Of a stretch of DNA of 64,000 nt, positions 35,138 through 46,182 are shown piece by piece. The notes beneath the pieces were generated by a model. That model was not told where the DNA came from, searched no databases, and saw nothing but the letters and a program-made list of their open reading frames with translations. The stretch comes from Hanleya hanleyi. Its lineage: Eukaryota > Mollusca > Polyplacophora > Lepidopleurida > Hanleyidae. The DNA is taken from assembly GCA_036873755.1 (NCBI GenBank), contig JAVTVY010037113.1:1-64000 (forward strand), in the 5' to 3' direction. The position numbers and the translations under genes were made by a program. The stretch's first letter is position 1. Every line of letters starts with the position of its first letter.

Positions 35138-35495
35138 TAAAGCACTCGGCATAATTAACTAATGTTACCTTTCTGTTGAAGTTCTGTCCCTTTGTACAGC
35201 CAGGTTGTACAGCCTGCCAAGCTCATGCCATTCCTTAATAAGGGAAAACCTTGTGCATGCTCAACTTAAGTTACGTTTTCTTTTCAATTTCTGTTCCTTT
35301 AATGAGTCCCCTTTATTGGTAAATCTTCTTTTGTCAGGCCAATGATGGGGCAGAACCGTCCACTTCCTTCGAAAATCACTCTCAATGCTACACTCCCAGG
35401 CCGTCATCTCGACATCCTCAACTACTTCCTCCGAAAGATCACTTCCAATGCTATACTCGGAAGTCGTGATCTCGACATCCTCGCCTACTAGATGA

Positions 35496-35660
35496 TCAAG
35501 TGAATTCGATGAAGACCGGGTCCTTGCAGCATTAGAATCTGTCAGCGCTGTATCGGTGACTGATATGGAGGAAGAAAGAGAACCCGAAAGTGTAGGTGAT
35601 ATAGGACATTTCGGCATGGAAGAAGGAGAAGAAGAAAACCAAGCTCCTCAGAACGAAGAA
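35496..35660 (+). CDS. Acidic exon, candidate exon 2 of the PolB transcript
   Basis: An open stretch rich in Glu/Asp (SSEFDEDRVLAALES, then EEEREPES and EEGEEENQAPQNEE) stops exactly at a GTGAGT donor (35,661) in phase 0. The 5' boundary is uncertain because no strong acceptor in the right phase was identified. The minus-strand frame at 35,261-35,617 is its shadow. Confidence 0.4.
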
Positions 35661-35783
35661 GTGAGTTATCCAGAACCTGTCATCTTTTGAAGAATTCATT
35701 CACCCATTACCCCTCATAATTTTACTACAACAAACCTCGTTTTCGTATTATTTATATATCCATATAGAATTTACATGTATCTT

Positions 35784-36081
35784 GTCACAATCAAAGCGTG
35801 ACGGAGATACATCATTCTTTAGATGACAACTTCACAACGAATATTATGGATTAAGAATACTGATCAGCGATACGGATTTGATATTTTTGGAACATCATGA
35901 TGTCTTGCCGGCATCATTGAAAACTGTTGACCGCTTCTCTCTTGCAGGAAACAAGCCTATGTTTATGTATACTATGATTGTCTTTTTGAGTTTGGTGCTA
36001 ATCTAATCTTTGGATTATGGACGCGGATATTCTCTAATGGACGATGGCTGAATTATGAATGACGGACTAGACGCTTGTAAT
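35784..36081 (+). repeat. PLE 3'-end repeat, copy 8 (in presumed intron 2)
   Basis: It starts in gtcacaatcaaagcgtgac and ends cttgtaat. The putative acceptor tcttttctccaatcag follows directly. Confidence 0.85.
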
Positions 36082-36100
36082 TCTTCTTTTCTCCAATCAG

Positions 36101-36187
36101 GAGGAGGGGGCAAGGGAACAGATAGGGGGTAACGAGGATGACAGAGCCCCCACGCCCGCTGAACTACGAGTGAAGGACAGGGTAGAG
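36101..36187 (+). CDS. Candidate exon 3 of the PolB transcript
   Basis: An 87-base segment lies between ctccaatcag and GTGAGT and encodes 29 codons (EEGAREQIGG... KDRVE) with both boundaries in phase 0. It is acidic like exon 2. The match of length, phase and both splice consensus sites is the evidence. Confidence 0.5.
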
Positions 36188-36221
36188 GTGAGTTACATAG
36201 AACACCATTTATGGCATATTG

Positions 36222-36257
36222 TGTGTGTGTGTGTGTGCGTGTGTGTGTGTGTGTGCC
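36222..36257 (+). repeat. GT microsatellite
   Basis: A (gt)n run of about 18 units with one gc interruption, within the presumed third intron. Confidence 0.9.
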
Positions 36258-36371
36258 ATCTTAATATGTTGAATAAATATTGTAGTGCAGAAGTATAAGG
36301 TGAGCATTTTATAAATTTGACCGTTTTCTGTACATAACTTAATCAGTATCTCGTTATTCTACTTATTTCAG

Positions 36372-39300
36372 GACCATCCAGCTCCACCGGCAAGTCAACA
36401 GTACAGAGAATTTCGCCAACCTGATTCACAAGATGAAGATTCGGCTAACCAGTTACACGAGGTCATGGGATATGCGAGATTCGAGGCCGATCCCGTTATG
36501 GTCCCTGCTGATTTCCTTCCACATAAAGATGATCTGTCTGTGGTCTACCGAAGAAATTGGGATGGTATACGACGTCATTTCCGTCGAGGGAATAGACTAC
36601 ATACACATATAATTTTAGATTAAATGCGCTTTCTCGCCTCCAACATTATGGACGGGGTATTTCTGAAGATCAAATATCTGCATTTATGGTGAACATTTCC
36701 GTAGGATTCATTTTACGCCATTCCGAGACAGGCCTTTTAGATATTATCACAGCTCAGTCAACAACTCTAGGGTTTTTGATACCCCTTTTCTGGTCACCGA
36801 CGAAGTTTCCATGCAAGAATTCGAGCGCTCTTCTGGAGACCTCGACACCGCTGCGTGGACGAGATCACAGCGACCTGATTCGAAATGCGTTGTAGAGCTG
36901 CTCACAAACGTGACATTGTATGTGACTAAATTGCGTGACCTACCAATAGGCGCCCCAGTAGTATTACCCGATTATGTCAAATATAATAAGGGCTTGCACG
37001 CCCTGACTGGTGACAGTAATGGCCCATATCAAGACAACAAATGTCTGTTTAGAGCTCCAGCTATACACCGCAATAAAAAGCGTATCCTCATGCATGCGAG
37101 CGCGAGACAACCGCTCTGTTTCGCAGATACTTGAATGAAGCAAAACGCTTTCGGGGGTCTCTATACGTGCTCTGGATGATGTGGAACGACTATTCCAGAT
37201 AAACATCGGTGTCTATGCTCTTGAAGTAGACACCCATGCTGATGGAGAGTCCGACGAGGAATTTCAGAGGGCGGGGATACCGCTCGACAAGTAAATGCCG
37301 TTCTTGTCCATAGGTCCCATCGGCGTTACAAAGATACAATCTACCTCAATTTGCAGGGGAAGCACTTCAGCTATATAAAAAACTTTAGCCAATATTCCCG
37401 AGCTTTTTCATGTAGTAAATGTGGGATGTTCTCCAAAGGCACGAGAAGACGTGCAATGCATTAACAAAACTAAAGTTTGGTGGAGGTGTCTACCATACCG
37501 AGCAAACCAGTTTTGAGCGCCTAACAGACGAGGGAATAACAGTTGAGAAAAAAGTTCAATTTTTTCCACACCGTTGCTGTTTCGATTTCGAAGCATTCTT
37601 AGAGAAAACGGCAGAGCAACAGGGGGCGAAGACTAATTTAATATGTAAACAACAACCCCTTAGTGTATCAGTGCTCAGTAATGTACCAGGATATGACAAA
37701 GCTAACTGCCTTGTATCAAACGGAGACGGAGATGATCTTATTCTTCGTTTCATGACGTATCTGAATGAGATTAGTGAAGCGAGCTTCCGCTAATTGTCTG
37801 AGAAATGTGAGAACAGTACGGAAACTCCCAGTACATCCCATCAAATCGGGGGAGGGTGCAAGACCTCCTACTTTGCGATATTAAGGTCTCGCTGTCTACA
37901 GTATTTGACGCAATTGCCCGTACTTGGATTCAACTCCGGGAAATATGACATCAACCTGGTAAAAACCTTTCTTTACAAATACTTAGCAGCCCATGAGAAT
38001 GTCCGGTTTTATGTCAAGAAAGGGAATAACCACATGGTCTTCGCAACGGAGAACTTGAAATTCCTAGACATAAGGAATTACCTGTCACCCGATGCAAGCC
38101 ATGAGAAGTGGGTCAAGGCATATGACTGCGTTCTGGCAAAAGGAAAATTCTGCTATGAATATTTAGATGGTCTTGATAAACTGGAAGAAACTGAACTCCC
38201 ACCGAGAAAGATGTTTTTCAATGAATTTAAAAATGAAGAAATTTCCCTTGAAGAATATTCGGATCTGCAAGGAATTTGGACAGAAGGAAAGATGGAGAGT
38301 CTAAGAGACTTTCTAATTTGGTATAACAACCTTGATGTCATTCCATTTTTGGAAGCGGCAGAAAAGATGTTTGTATTTTGCAAGAATCTAGAAATCGTTC
38401 TCTTCAAAGATTGCACTTCCGTCCCGGTTGTGTCATTGAAATATATGTTTAAAGATCTGCAGACATACTTTACACTTTTCGAAGAAAAAGATAGTGACAT
38501 ATATCACAGCATGCATGCAAATCTCGTTGGAGGGCCAAGCATCATTTTTAAGAGATATGCAGAGAAAGGAAAAACCCAAATAAGAGGAGGAAAGACCTGT
38601 CAGAAAATTTTAGGCTACCATGCTAATGCTCCCTTCCTTTCGGCTTTGTCCCAGCCAATACCAACCAAAGAGTATTTCAGACGGCAGCCCGAAGGTAATG
38701 GGAAATTTAAACTCACTAAATTTAGTAAATGTACAGCTCTGCAATGGCTCGAATGGAAAGCACAAAAACGTGGAATAAAAATTAGACACAAAGGGAATAA
38801 CAAAGAAAAACGCGTTGGTGACAGGCAACTTCCGGTTGACGGGTTTGCCGTTATCCATGGGAAACCCTGCGTTTTCGAATTTGAAGGGTATTATTTCCAC
38901 TTTCACGATTGTGAGCTCAATTACAACAAAGACGGATCTTTGCGATACAACGAGAAAAGGGGGAAAACACACCAAGAGTTACAGGCTGAGACACAGGAAA
39001 AGAAGGCGTATACACAGAGCCTTGGATTTAATTTCGTTGAAATTTATGAATGCGATTTCCTAAAACAGCTGAAAAATGACATCAAGCTCAGAGACTTCGT
39101 AATCAACATGAAGAGACCATTACATCATAGATATCTTATGACACAGGAACATATCATAGGCGCTGTAAAAAGTGGTGAACTATTCGGTTTCGTCGAATGC
39201 GACATTGAGGTCCCGGATGGTAAGAAAGAATACTTCGCCGAATTTCTTCCCATATTCAAAAACCTCGATCTGTCTCGTGATGACATAGGGAACTTTATGA

Positions 39301-40316
39301 GGGACTTTGCCATCGAACACGAAATTATGCCTCGACCCCGTCGGATCCTTGTTAGTAGTATGTTTGCACACAAAATGTTATTCGCAACACCTCTCATTCA
39401 GTGGTATCTCTCGCATGGTTTAAAGGCCACAAAAATTTATCAGACTATTGAATATACTCCCGATACCTGTTTCGAACCTTTCGCTGACGCCGTCAGCAAC
39501 GCGAGAAGGGAGGGAAACATAGATCCAAGTAAAGCAGTCATCGCTGACACGATGAAACTCCTTGGGAACTCAGCCTATGGCAAAACCGTGACTAGTAAGC
39601 TGAAATATACCAGCGTCAATGTGTGCGGGGAGGAGAAAGCTAGGAGGCTGATGAACTCTCCATTTTTTTTTCGCACTTTAGACTGCATTGATGAAAACAC
39701 ATTTGAAGTTTCATCAGCCAAGCAGAATATACGGATGAACCTGCCTTACCAGATTGGCTTTTTGGTTTACCAGTATGCAAAATTGAAAATGCTTCAATTC
39801 TATTACGGCTTTTTGGACAGGTACTTGGACAGGTCCGATTTTTAATTTTTAGAAACGGACTCGCGATATCTGGTGAAAGTTTGGACAATCTCGTCAAGCC
39901 AGAAATGCTGGACGAGTCAAGACAGAACGCGGGAAATGGCTACCGCAGGAAGACACCCCAACGCACGCAAAATTGATAAACGACAACCCGAGCTATTTAA
40001 GCTTGAATTTGAAGGTAGTGGCTTCATCGGTCTTAATTCTGAGAACTATTACTGTTTTGAAGAGTGGGAGGGCAAGAAAATTCAGTTGTAAGGGTGTAGG
40101 GCGAAGGGATGAGAACATAAATAAAGATTTGTACCTGTCTGTACCTCAGAGCAAAGTGAATCAGCAAGGGGAGAATAAAGGATTGAGAATGTTCGGGAAT
40201 CGATTGTATTCCTACTTGCAAAAGAAAGATGCTTTCACATATTTTTATGGGAAGCGAAAAGTTTTAAAGATGGCATATCGACAACTTATCTCGATATTTA
40301 GGCCTTCCTTAACGTA
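36372..40316 (+). pseudogene. PolB: Polinton protein-primed DNA polymerase B, degraded
   Basis: After an acceptor (ttatttcag), the N-terminal domain (WDGIRRHFRRGN, VNISVGFILRH, PIGAPVVLPDYV) is followed by a finger (CSKCG...RHEKTC). The exonuclease motifs are FDFEAFL, LGFNSGKYDINL and YNNLDVIPF. A PD-(D/E)XK/VSR-like endonuclease insertion follows (VDGFAVIHGK...FEFEGYYFHFH, about 38,840-38,920). Palm motif B is intact (KLLGNSAYGKTVTSK). Palm motif A reads YHANAPFLSALSQP, with His where the family has its metal-binding Asp. Motif C is split by frameshifts and reads ETDS. At least seven frameshifts or stops occur. The longest open part is 37,794-39,845. It replicated the element once; it cannot now. 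Confidence 0.9.
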
Positions 40317-40814
40317 ACCTCGTCCATAACCCGCTACATTGTACGGAAATAATGTTTATATTGTATTATTTGCTATGAATGGGTGTACAATGTAAATAAT
40401 TACCTTAGACTGAGAAAAGATCCCCAGTTGGAGTGACGGAATAAAATCATCCGGCCTGGCCACAACTTCTGTACTGTGTTCTGTTTTATTTATTTCCTCA
40501 CTAATTAGGCTCTTATCTTCGGTGGATTTGGTGAGTAAGAAACTCATTTTTTAATCCTTATATTTCAGCACTTCATAAAAAGTACATACAGAATTACAAT
40601 ACAAACCTAATACACTTACATACAAGCAAAAGTACTACGCGGAAGAAAGTCGAGGTTTGGTTATAAAAGACAAAGCTATAAAATTAGATACAAATCTATA
40701 ACGCTATTAACACATCAGTGACCAAGAATTACATGAGAGAATCGATAATACAGCGACTCTTTATCCTCTTTCCTTCAAGAACGTTACATCAATTAATGAC
40801 GCTCGAACGTGCCA
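40317..40814. other. Convergent intergenic region
   Basis: AT-rich spacer between the ends of PolB (plus) and protease (minus). An antisense frame at 40,356-40,547 has no recognisable domain. Polyadenylation signals for both genes are plausible here, but none is outstanding. Confidence 0.5.
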
Positions 40815-41220
40815 TTATTGGGCGATAAACCGATGTACGAGTATGTCGATCTTGTGTAAGTCTGAAGTAAATTTATGCCTGACAGATGACATTGAATGTC
40901 CACGAAAAGTCAGCAGAGCATAAACAATACAATATTGCCCACAAACGCTGTCTTGCAAACGTGTACCATTTAGACATATTTTAATTTCCCTGCTCTTGGG
41001 AGCTCTTCCATAAGAATCAAAGAAAGTTCTCATTCTCTCCTCGTCGATGTACAGGGCTATCCAGTGTCTCTCTTCTTCTCATGAGTGTCGGTATTGCACA
41101 CATACAAGGCTGGGAGTCTTGCGGGGCATTTAGGCAGTTTGTTTCTCGAAAAACCCCTCGGTAGGCCGCTTTAGTAAACCGGTCCCAGCTTAGAATATGC
41201 TGTATCTGCTCAGTATCCAT
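40815..41220 (-). pseudogene. Adenain-like cysteine protease (Polinton PRO), one frameshift
   Basis: The family matures capsid precursors. The start at 41,220 (MDTEQIQHILSWDRFT) overlaps the capsid stop as TAATG. After a frameshift near 41,090 the frame gives HWIALYID (catalytic His), FFDSYG (acidic residue) and, near the end, DSVCGQYC with the nucleophilic Cys, then a HKFTSD.HKIDILVHRF tail. All three catalytic positions are still recognisable. Length, about 135 codons, is close to short Polinton proteases. Confidence 0.8.
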
Positions 41221-41372
41221 TATATGGCGTTGTCGGTTATGACGTTCCTACTTCGACCGATCATGAGCATGTTGTCGAATTCGCCGTAGCAACTGACGTT
41301 TATGGGGTTTGCGAGTGGCTCCCCAAAGTGCATCTCCAGGCGCAAGTTCCCTTTCCTTACAAGGTTGAAGTG
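41220..41372 (-). pseudogene. Major capsid protein, C-terminal piece
   Basis: The minus-strand frame reads FNLVRKGNLRLEMHF, then INVSCYGEFDNML and ends NVITDNAI with a TAA shared with the protease start (TAATG at 41,218-41,222). This is the typical end of F54H12.2-like Polinton capsid proteins. The upstream part is found beyond the 2.9-kb insertion, at 44,291. Confidence 0.8.
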
Positions 41373-42599
41373 CAGCAAATAAACTGATCCATGAGTGCAA
41401 CAAAAAAAGGAAAATAGAGCAAAATTCTGATGCCATAAAGATCCAATATATTACTCGGCTCAAAAACTAGCAATTTTTACCAAGGTGGCTCACTTGTGGC
41501 TCATTCGACCCTTCGAGAGACCCGAGTGTTGGATTAATTCGTACGAAATTTTGAATCCATAATCCACAAGGAATCGATGTCTTGAAGAATATATCTTGAC
41601 TCATAGGCGATGCACCAGTGGATCACAGATATGTATACATGATGCTCTCCCCTAATTGGATAACCAGTGGCTTACCTCGAACATGTATCAAAGAATGTTG
41701 GAAAAAGTAATTATTTATTTATTTCTGCATCATCGATTCGAAAAATCTTTATTACTGGATTATCGATCCAATAATGATGGAGCAGTGATCCAACAAGGTC
41801 AGAACACTGCATGCAGACCCACAGGGGTCAGTGATTTGTCTCACCACTGGATGAAAAGATCAGTGAAGTTTGACGATACAATCAAGCAATCTGTACGCCT
41901 TTATATGGATGCACACATCCACTTCTCATGAAGGTGTTTATTGTCCAATGCTCTCGAGACGTTAATAAGAATAAAAAATTTCAGTGATTATCATTTCAGT
42001 TGAAAATAATTTCAGCACTTCAGAAAATTATTTTCTAAGATACTGCTTTTAAGCATATTTTGAATGTTCATTTCATTTACACAGAAAGTCGAAATTCCTC
42101 CAGGGATTCTAATCAATTAGTACATGGATCAATCATGGTTATTGGGGAGGAAAGAAAGTGGTCTCGCTTTATTTATTGGTGCTGTGTTTCATCGAAGGGG
42201 AAGGGAGGTTGGTGGCATTCTTATTTAAATAAGATCACAGCTATGAAGGAAGATGTACCAGATTGAATAGGGAAGGGGATGGTACACAGAATTTCTTGGT
42301 ACCGTACATGTACCGGCATCCAGGTATCATCAAAATTGTTTGTAATTATTAGGCTAAGAGAAATCACAATATTAATACAATATTGGCTATCATGACTGCA
42401 GGAGGAATCCACTTTCAGCGTCCGATCCAGAGCGGCATGGTTTTACTTCCCAGATTGAAGAGATCCATGCACATAGATAAATTTCATGATCAGTTTTCAA
42501 ATTTCAAGTAGCTTAATTTGATTGAAAACTAAAGAATTTAGAACAGCTAATACTATTAAGGGAGGGAGGGAATTTGGCTTAATGTCACACTCAAGTTTG

Positions 42600-42725
42600 T
42601 TTCACTCATATGGTGACAGTCAGTTTGGTTGGTGGAGGAAGCCGGAGTACCCCGAGAGAACCACCGCCCTTCGGCAAGTAACTGACAAACTTTCACACAT
42701 GGACCAGCTGGGCTCGAACCCGTTA
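42600..42725. repeat. SINE-like fragment
   Basis: The phrase gtggaggaagccggagtacc and, on the reverse strand, a B-box-like gggttcgagccc (about 42,710) suggest a piece of a common invertebrate short repeat. No A box or tail was identified. Confidence 0.35.
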
Positions 42726-43943
42726 CTATTAATGTATGTTAAGGGAAAACACTGGCTATATTAGCTAATTGAATTGTAACATACCTACATGGAACGAGAT
42801 AGCTTTACTACCCAAACTAAATTGCTTCATAAACATTGATGGATTGCTAAATTTGATTTCAAAGTACCAGCTGAATGGTTTAAAAGTTAAAAATTAAGTA
42901 CTGTTTAATTTTTACTATATAACAGATCTCTACAAGTTCCCTAGTTCTGGAAAGGAATTGCTTACTGTCCAGACAATGTAGTTCTGTATTAAATTTTCAA
43001 ATTTCAAGCTCTTTTTTTATTTTCCATTGTTTCATAACCATGATAACATGAATATAAATCTGGATTAAAATAATTTTCAATAAAAGGCTGATTTGGCTAA
43101 AAATAGAGCAATTCATTTTCCAATATTCTACATGTACACTCAGAACTTGGTGATGACTCTGAGAAGAAGTGCTACCATTATTCAATTCTATTAAAGAGGA
43201 TGTTTGGGTGTCCTTTTTGCAGCTGGTAGGTTTTCTAGCACTTTGATATTAAGTTCAACTAAGGAGGTACATGTGTCACTTAAAGTGTGCACTCATTTTT
43301 GAAGAGTCACGTGCACACATTCTTGTTTATTGTGCAAATTATCATGCTATACCCCACTAAAGTTATCAGGTACTCTGATGACGGAATGTTGGCATAATCC
43401 AGTTAAGATAATCTTGCCATGTTTGCATTTAGCAGATCGTGTTATCTTCACTCTAGTCAACTTTTTGCAGATTCATAACTTTTTATAACTTCTGAAGTCA
43501 TCCCCCTGACTGTCAAAAACCATGCTCGTATTAATAGCGGCTCTCTGAGGATCCATTGTGATCAGTGTCTGTAGAGCCTAATTTTCAAAATTCGAAATTT
43601 TTTGTAGTTTTGGTTGGGTTTTTGTTAGAATTGGGGTTATGTTAGGGTATGTTTGTTTGGATCATCGTCGCCGTGTGACCAATAAGGTTAGGTGCGACGT
43701 TAAAATTCAAACAACCAAATCGTATTAATAGCAACTGATGTACATGTAACTTATATAAGACTACTCTTGTTACCAATAATTTTTTCTCCTTACATGTATC
43801 AATGAGACAGCAAAACTAAGGGACACAACTCATTTTTCAAAACCTGTAACTTACCCTGACATGAAAGATGGCAGAATATCAACATTGATCCAGTAGTGAG
43901 CCAATAATAATTACGAATATGAACTCCTCTGTCCTAAAAGCTC

Positions 43944-44050
43944 GATGATCCAAAATAATTGTCAACTTAACTCAATGATCCAAAATAGTTGTCAACTTAA
44001 CTCAATGATCCAAACTGTTTTTTTAACTCGACTAAATGATCCAGTGAATG
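43944..44050. repeat. 30-bp tandem repeat, three units
   Basis: Units start with atgatccaaaat.gttgtcaac and lie near the right end of the inserted element. They contribute to its GATCCA-rich subterminal region. Confidence 0.75.
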
Positions 44051-44290
44051 ACAGCACTGGAAATCTTGGTAGCTTGGCTCATTTTGTTGGCTCAGCAAGA
44101 CATCATATTGACTCACTACTGGATCAGAATCTCATCAAGGCAGATTCGACAAAAGACGCAAAACATATGAATCAATTTTGGATCATCAAATATTCTGACT
44201 TGATATATGGCTCACCATTGGCTCATGTGTGGCTCATTCATTGCGAAAGCTATAAAACATTGGATCAAACTGAATCAAATTATTTGTAGT

Positions 44291-44900
44291 GTGACTGCCC
44301 CGACCCAAATCGGGCGACAAATCAAAGCAGAATAGCGTGTACCCAGAACTAAAATCATTCCTGGTAATGTCGTTGCCTTAGACCAGTGGAGGTAAACAGA
44401 CCCAGGTAGTTTCTGATGTAATTACGTCCGACGAAGTCAGGCTGAAGAGGTTTTGCAGGATTCTGTTGCCCATCTACGTGGAGCGCAAGATGATTTACAT
44501 TGCAGTGTTTAAAGTGATAGGAGTTCTTTCGGAAGTCGCCGTTGAACGCGTCTGTATCCACGCAGCCTATGGCGAGCTTTTTTGGGAGTTGACATGGTTG
44601 ACTGATAAGTTCCCTTGGGGGACAGTGAAGAATTTGGTGTCTACGAGAGTCAGTGGGTAACGAGCATGACCATGCTCGAGGGCCTTCAGATGCCCCAGCT
44701 GTACGGCTGGGTATATTTTCACTTTGCGAGTAAACATGGAGGCCTCCTGAATGCGAATTTTGTAGGCTGCACCCTCTGTAGATGACATGAGGGAAAAGGC
44801 ATTTTTTTACTGCCTACTAGCCTCAGTTTCAGGTCCACAGCATTCAAAAGATATCGGGATTGTGTAAAGAGGTCCAAATGCAGTTTACCCATCATGTCTA
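44291..44900 (-). pseudogene. Major capsid protein, middle piece
   Basis: Three successive minus-strand frames give capsid segments. They are IDMMGKLHLDLFTQSRYLL, then YKIRIQEASMFTRKVKI...YPLTLVDTKFFTVPQG, then FNGDFRKNSYHFKHCNVN...KPLQPDF and finally DITRNDFSSGYTLFCFDL. It is bounded on one side by the LTR element (44,901) and on the other by the TIR element (44,290). At least three frameshifts are present. Confidence 0.85.
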
Positions 44901-46101
44901 TGTAGAAGGTCGTTGGCCGTAAATGAAGAACCAAAACCCTGGTTTAAGTCGTCGGTATGGCTATTTATTCGGTTAACCCAGACTTAAGACCCTACAAACA
45001 TACAAATATATCACAAACGTAAGCATCACAGTCAAACAAGAATACAAATATATTTTCTGACGTTTTACCTATAGTTAAAATTCAACTCCATACCAAATAC
45101 ATCAATTCAATATATATTTTGGGTGTAAGACGACTCGAAACCTTCATAATTAATAATCTATAACCACATCACAATATTACGCATATTTCACGTTACATTA
45201 CGGATACTGTACGCTTGCTGCGTTACAAACGAAATATATCGGAATATACTCATGACAGTACTAGAAAATAAATACCAAGAATGTATGTATGTCGTTTGAA
45301 CTAACTATACCAAACCGTTTAACGCTGAGTTACGTAACAAGAAACCGATCTGGTAAATACCGCGCAAACTTATCCCGTCAACGGGACAGAGGCAAGTCCG
45401 ACCAGCATCGTATACGGTAGCAAACCATTACGTAACGCCCAGTAGCAACCTTATGTAACGCCCAGTAGTATCACCTGGTAAACAAACACAACTCCCGTTT
45501 ATGGACAAATTATATCGTTCCGGCCACAATAACTTAAAATAAATGTATATACTCAATACGGGAAATGCGAGCATCATAATTTATACTAGAAGAGAATCGT
45601 GTGGCTTATATGTTATAGTAATATATTACCAGAGGCACATATGTTCGAAATATATATCACCCGCCCGTGGAACGTATGTACTCATTATATAAATATATAT
45701 ATAGAAATATTACTGGCCTGATAATCCAATGGAGAATATCCAAACAAATCCAAACGAAACAAAACTGGCAGCAGAGCTCAAACAAAGTACTGAACTCAAA
45801 CAGTAACAAAGAAAAGTGAACCGGCCAGTTCGTTCAGAAAAAATCATGCAATCACCAAAATTCCCATAAGACATTTCACCAATAGAAACACTCGGCACAT
45901 TCAGCAGCCAATCATAGTCAAGTGCGTCATGAATATTCGTTGATTAAGTCAAACATTACCGACTACGAATGTCAAGTCATGAATATGTAATATGAAACCC
46001 TTGCCCAAGTCAAAATACAATACAAGGAATGCAATGAACATACAATACAATAAATACAATGAACAATACAATAAATACAATGAACAATACCCTTTTTGAC
46101 A
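44901..46101 (-). repeat. 3' LTR (1,201 bp)
   Basis: It is about 95% similar to the other LTR, which is longer because of two internal insertions. Both end in tandem caatacaataaatacaatga units. Confidence 0.9.
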
Positions 46102-46118
46102 CACTTCCCCCCATCGAA
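46102..46118 (-). promoter_or_regulatory. Polypurine tract of the LTR element
   Basis: On the minus strand gatggggggaagtg lies immediately upstream of the 3' LTR, where plus-strand DNA synthesis primes. Confidence 0.7.
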
Positions 46119-46182
46119 AATGATGTCCGCGTCATTCATTTCCGTTAGGGGTTAAGTTGATCATTGGCCTGTAGTAAACTGA

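Larger units (their letters stand above)
41373..44290. mobile_element. 2.9-kb non-autonomous TIR element inserted in the capsid gene
   Basis: The two halves of the capsid frame meet when this block is removed. Its ends form an imperfect 18-bp inverted repeat (cagcaaataaactgatcc at 41,373; the reverse strand at the right end reads ctacaaataatttgattc; 13 of 18 match). gtg lies at both borders (41,370-41,372 and 44,291-44,293), a possible 3-bp target duplication. Subterminal GGCTCA and GATCCA motifs repeat at both ends. No transposase is seen. The superfamily is undetermined. Confidence 0.65.

Noticed and set aside
35261..35617. 118-codon minus-strand frame
   Set aside because: It is the complement of the acidic exon, with serine-rich composition and no domain. 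The plus-strand reading fits the splice signals better.
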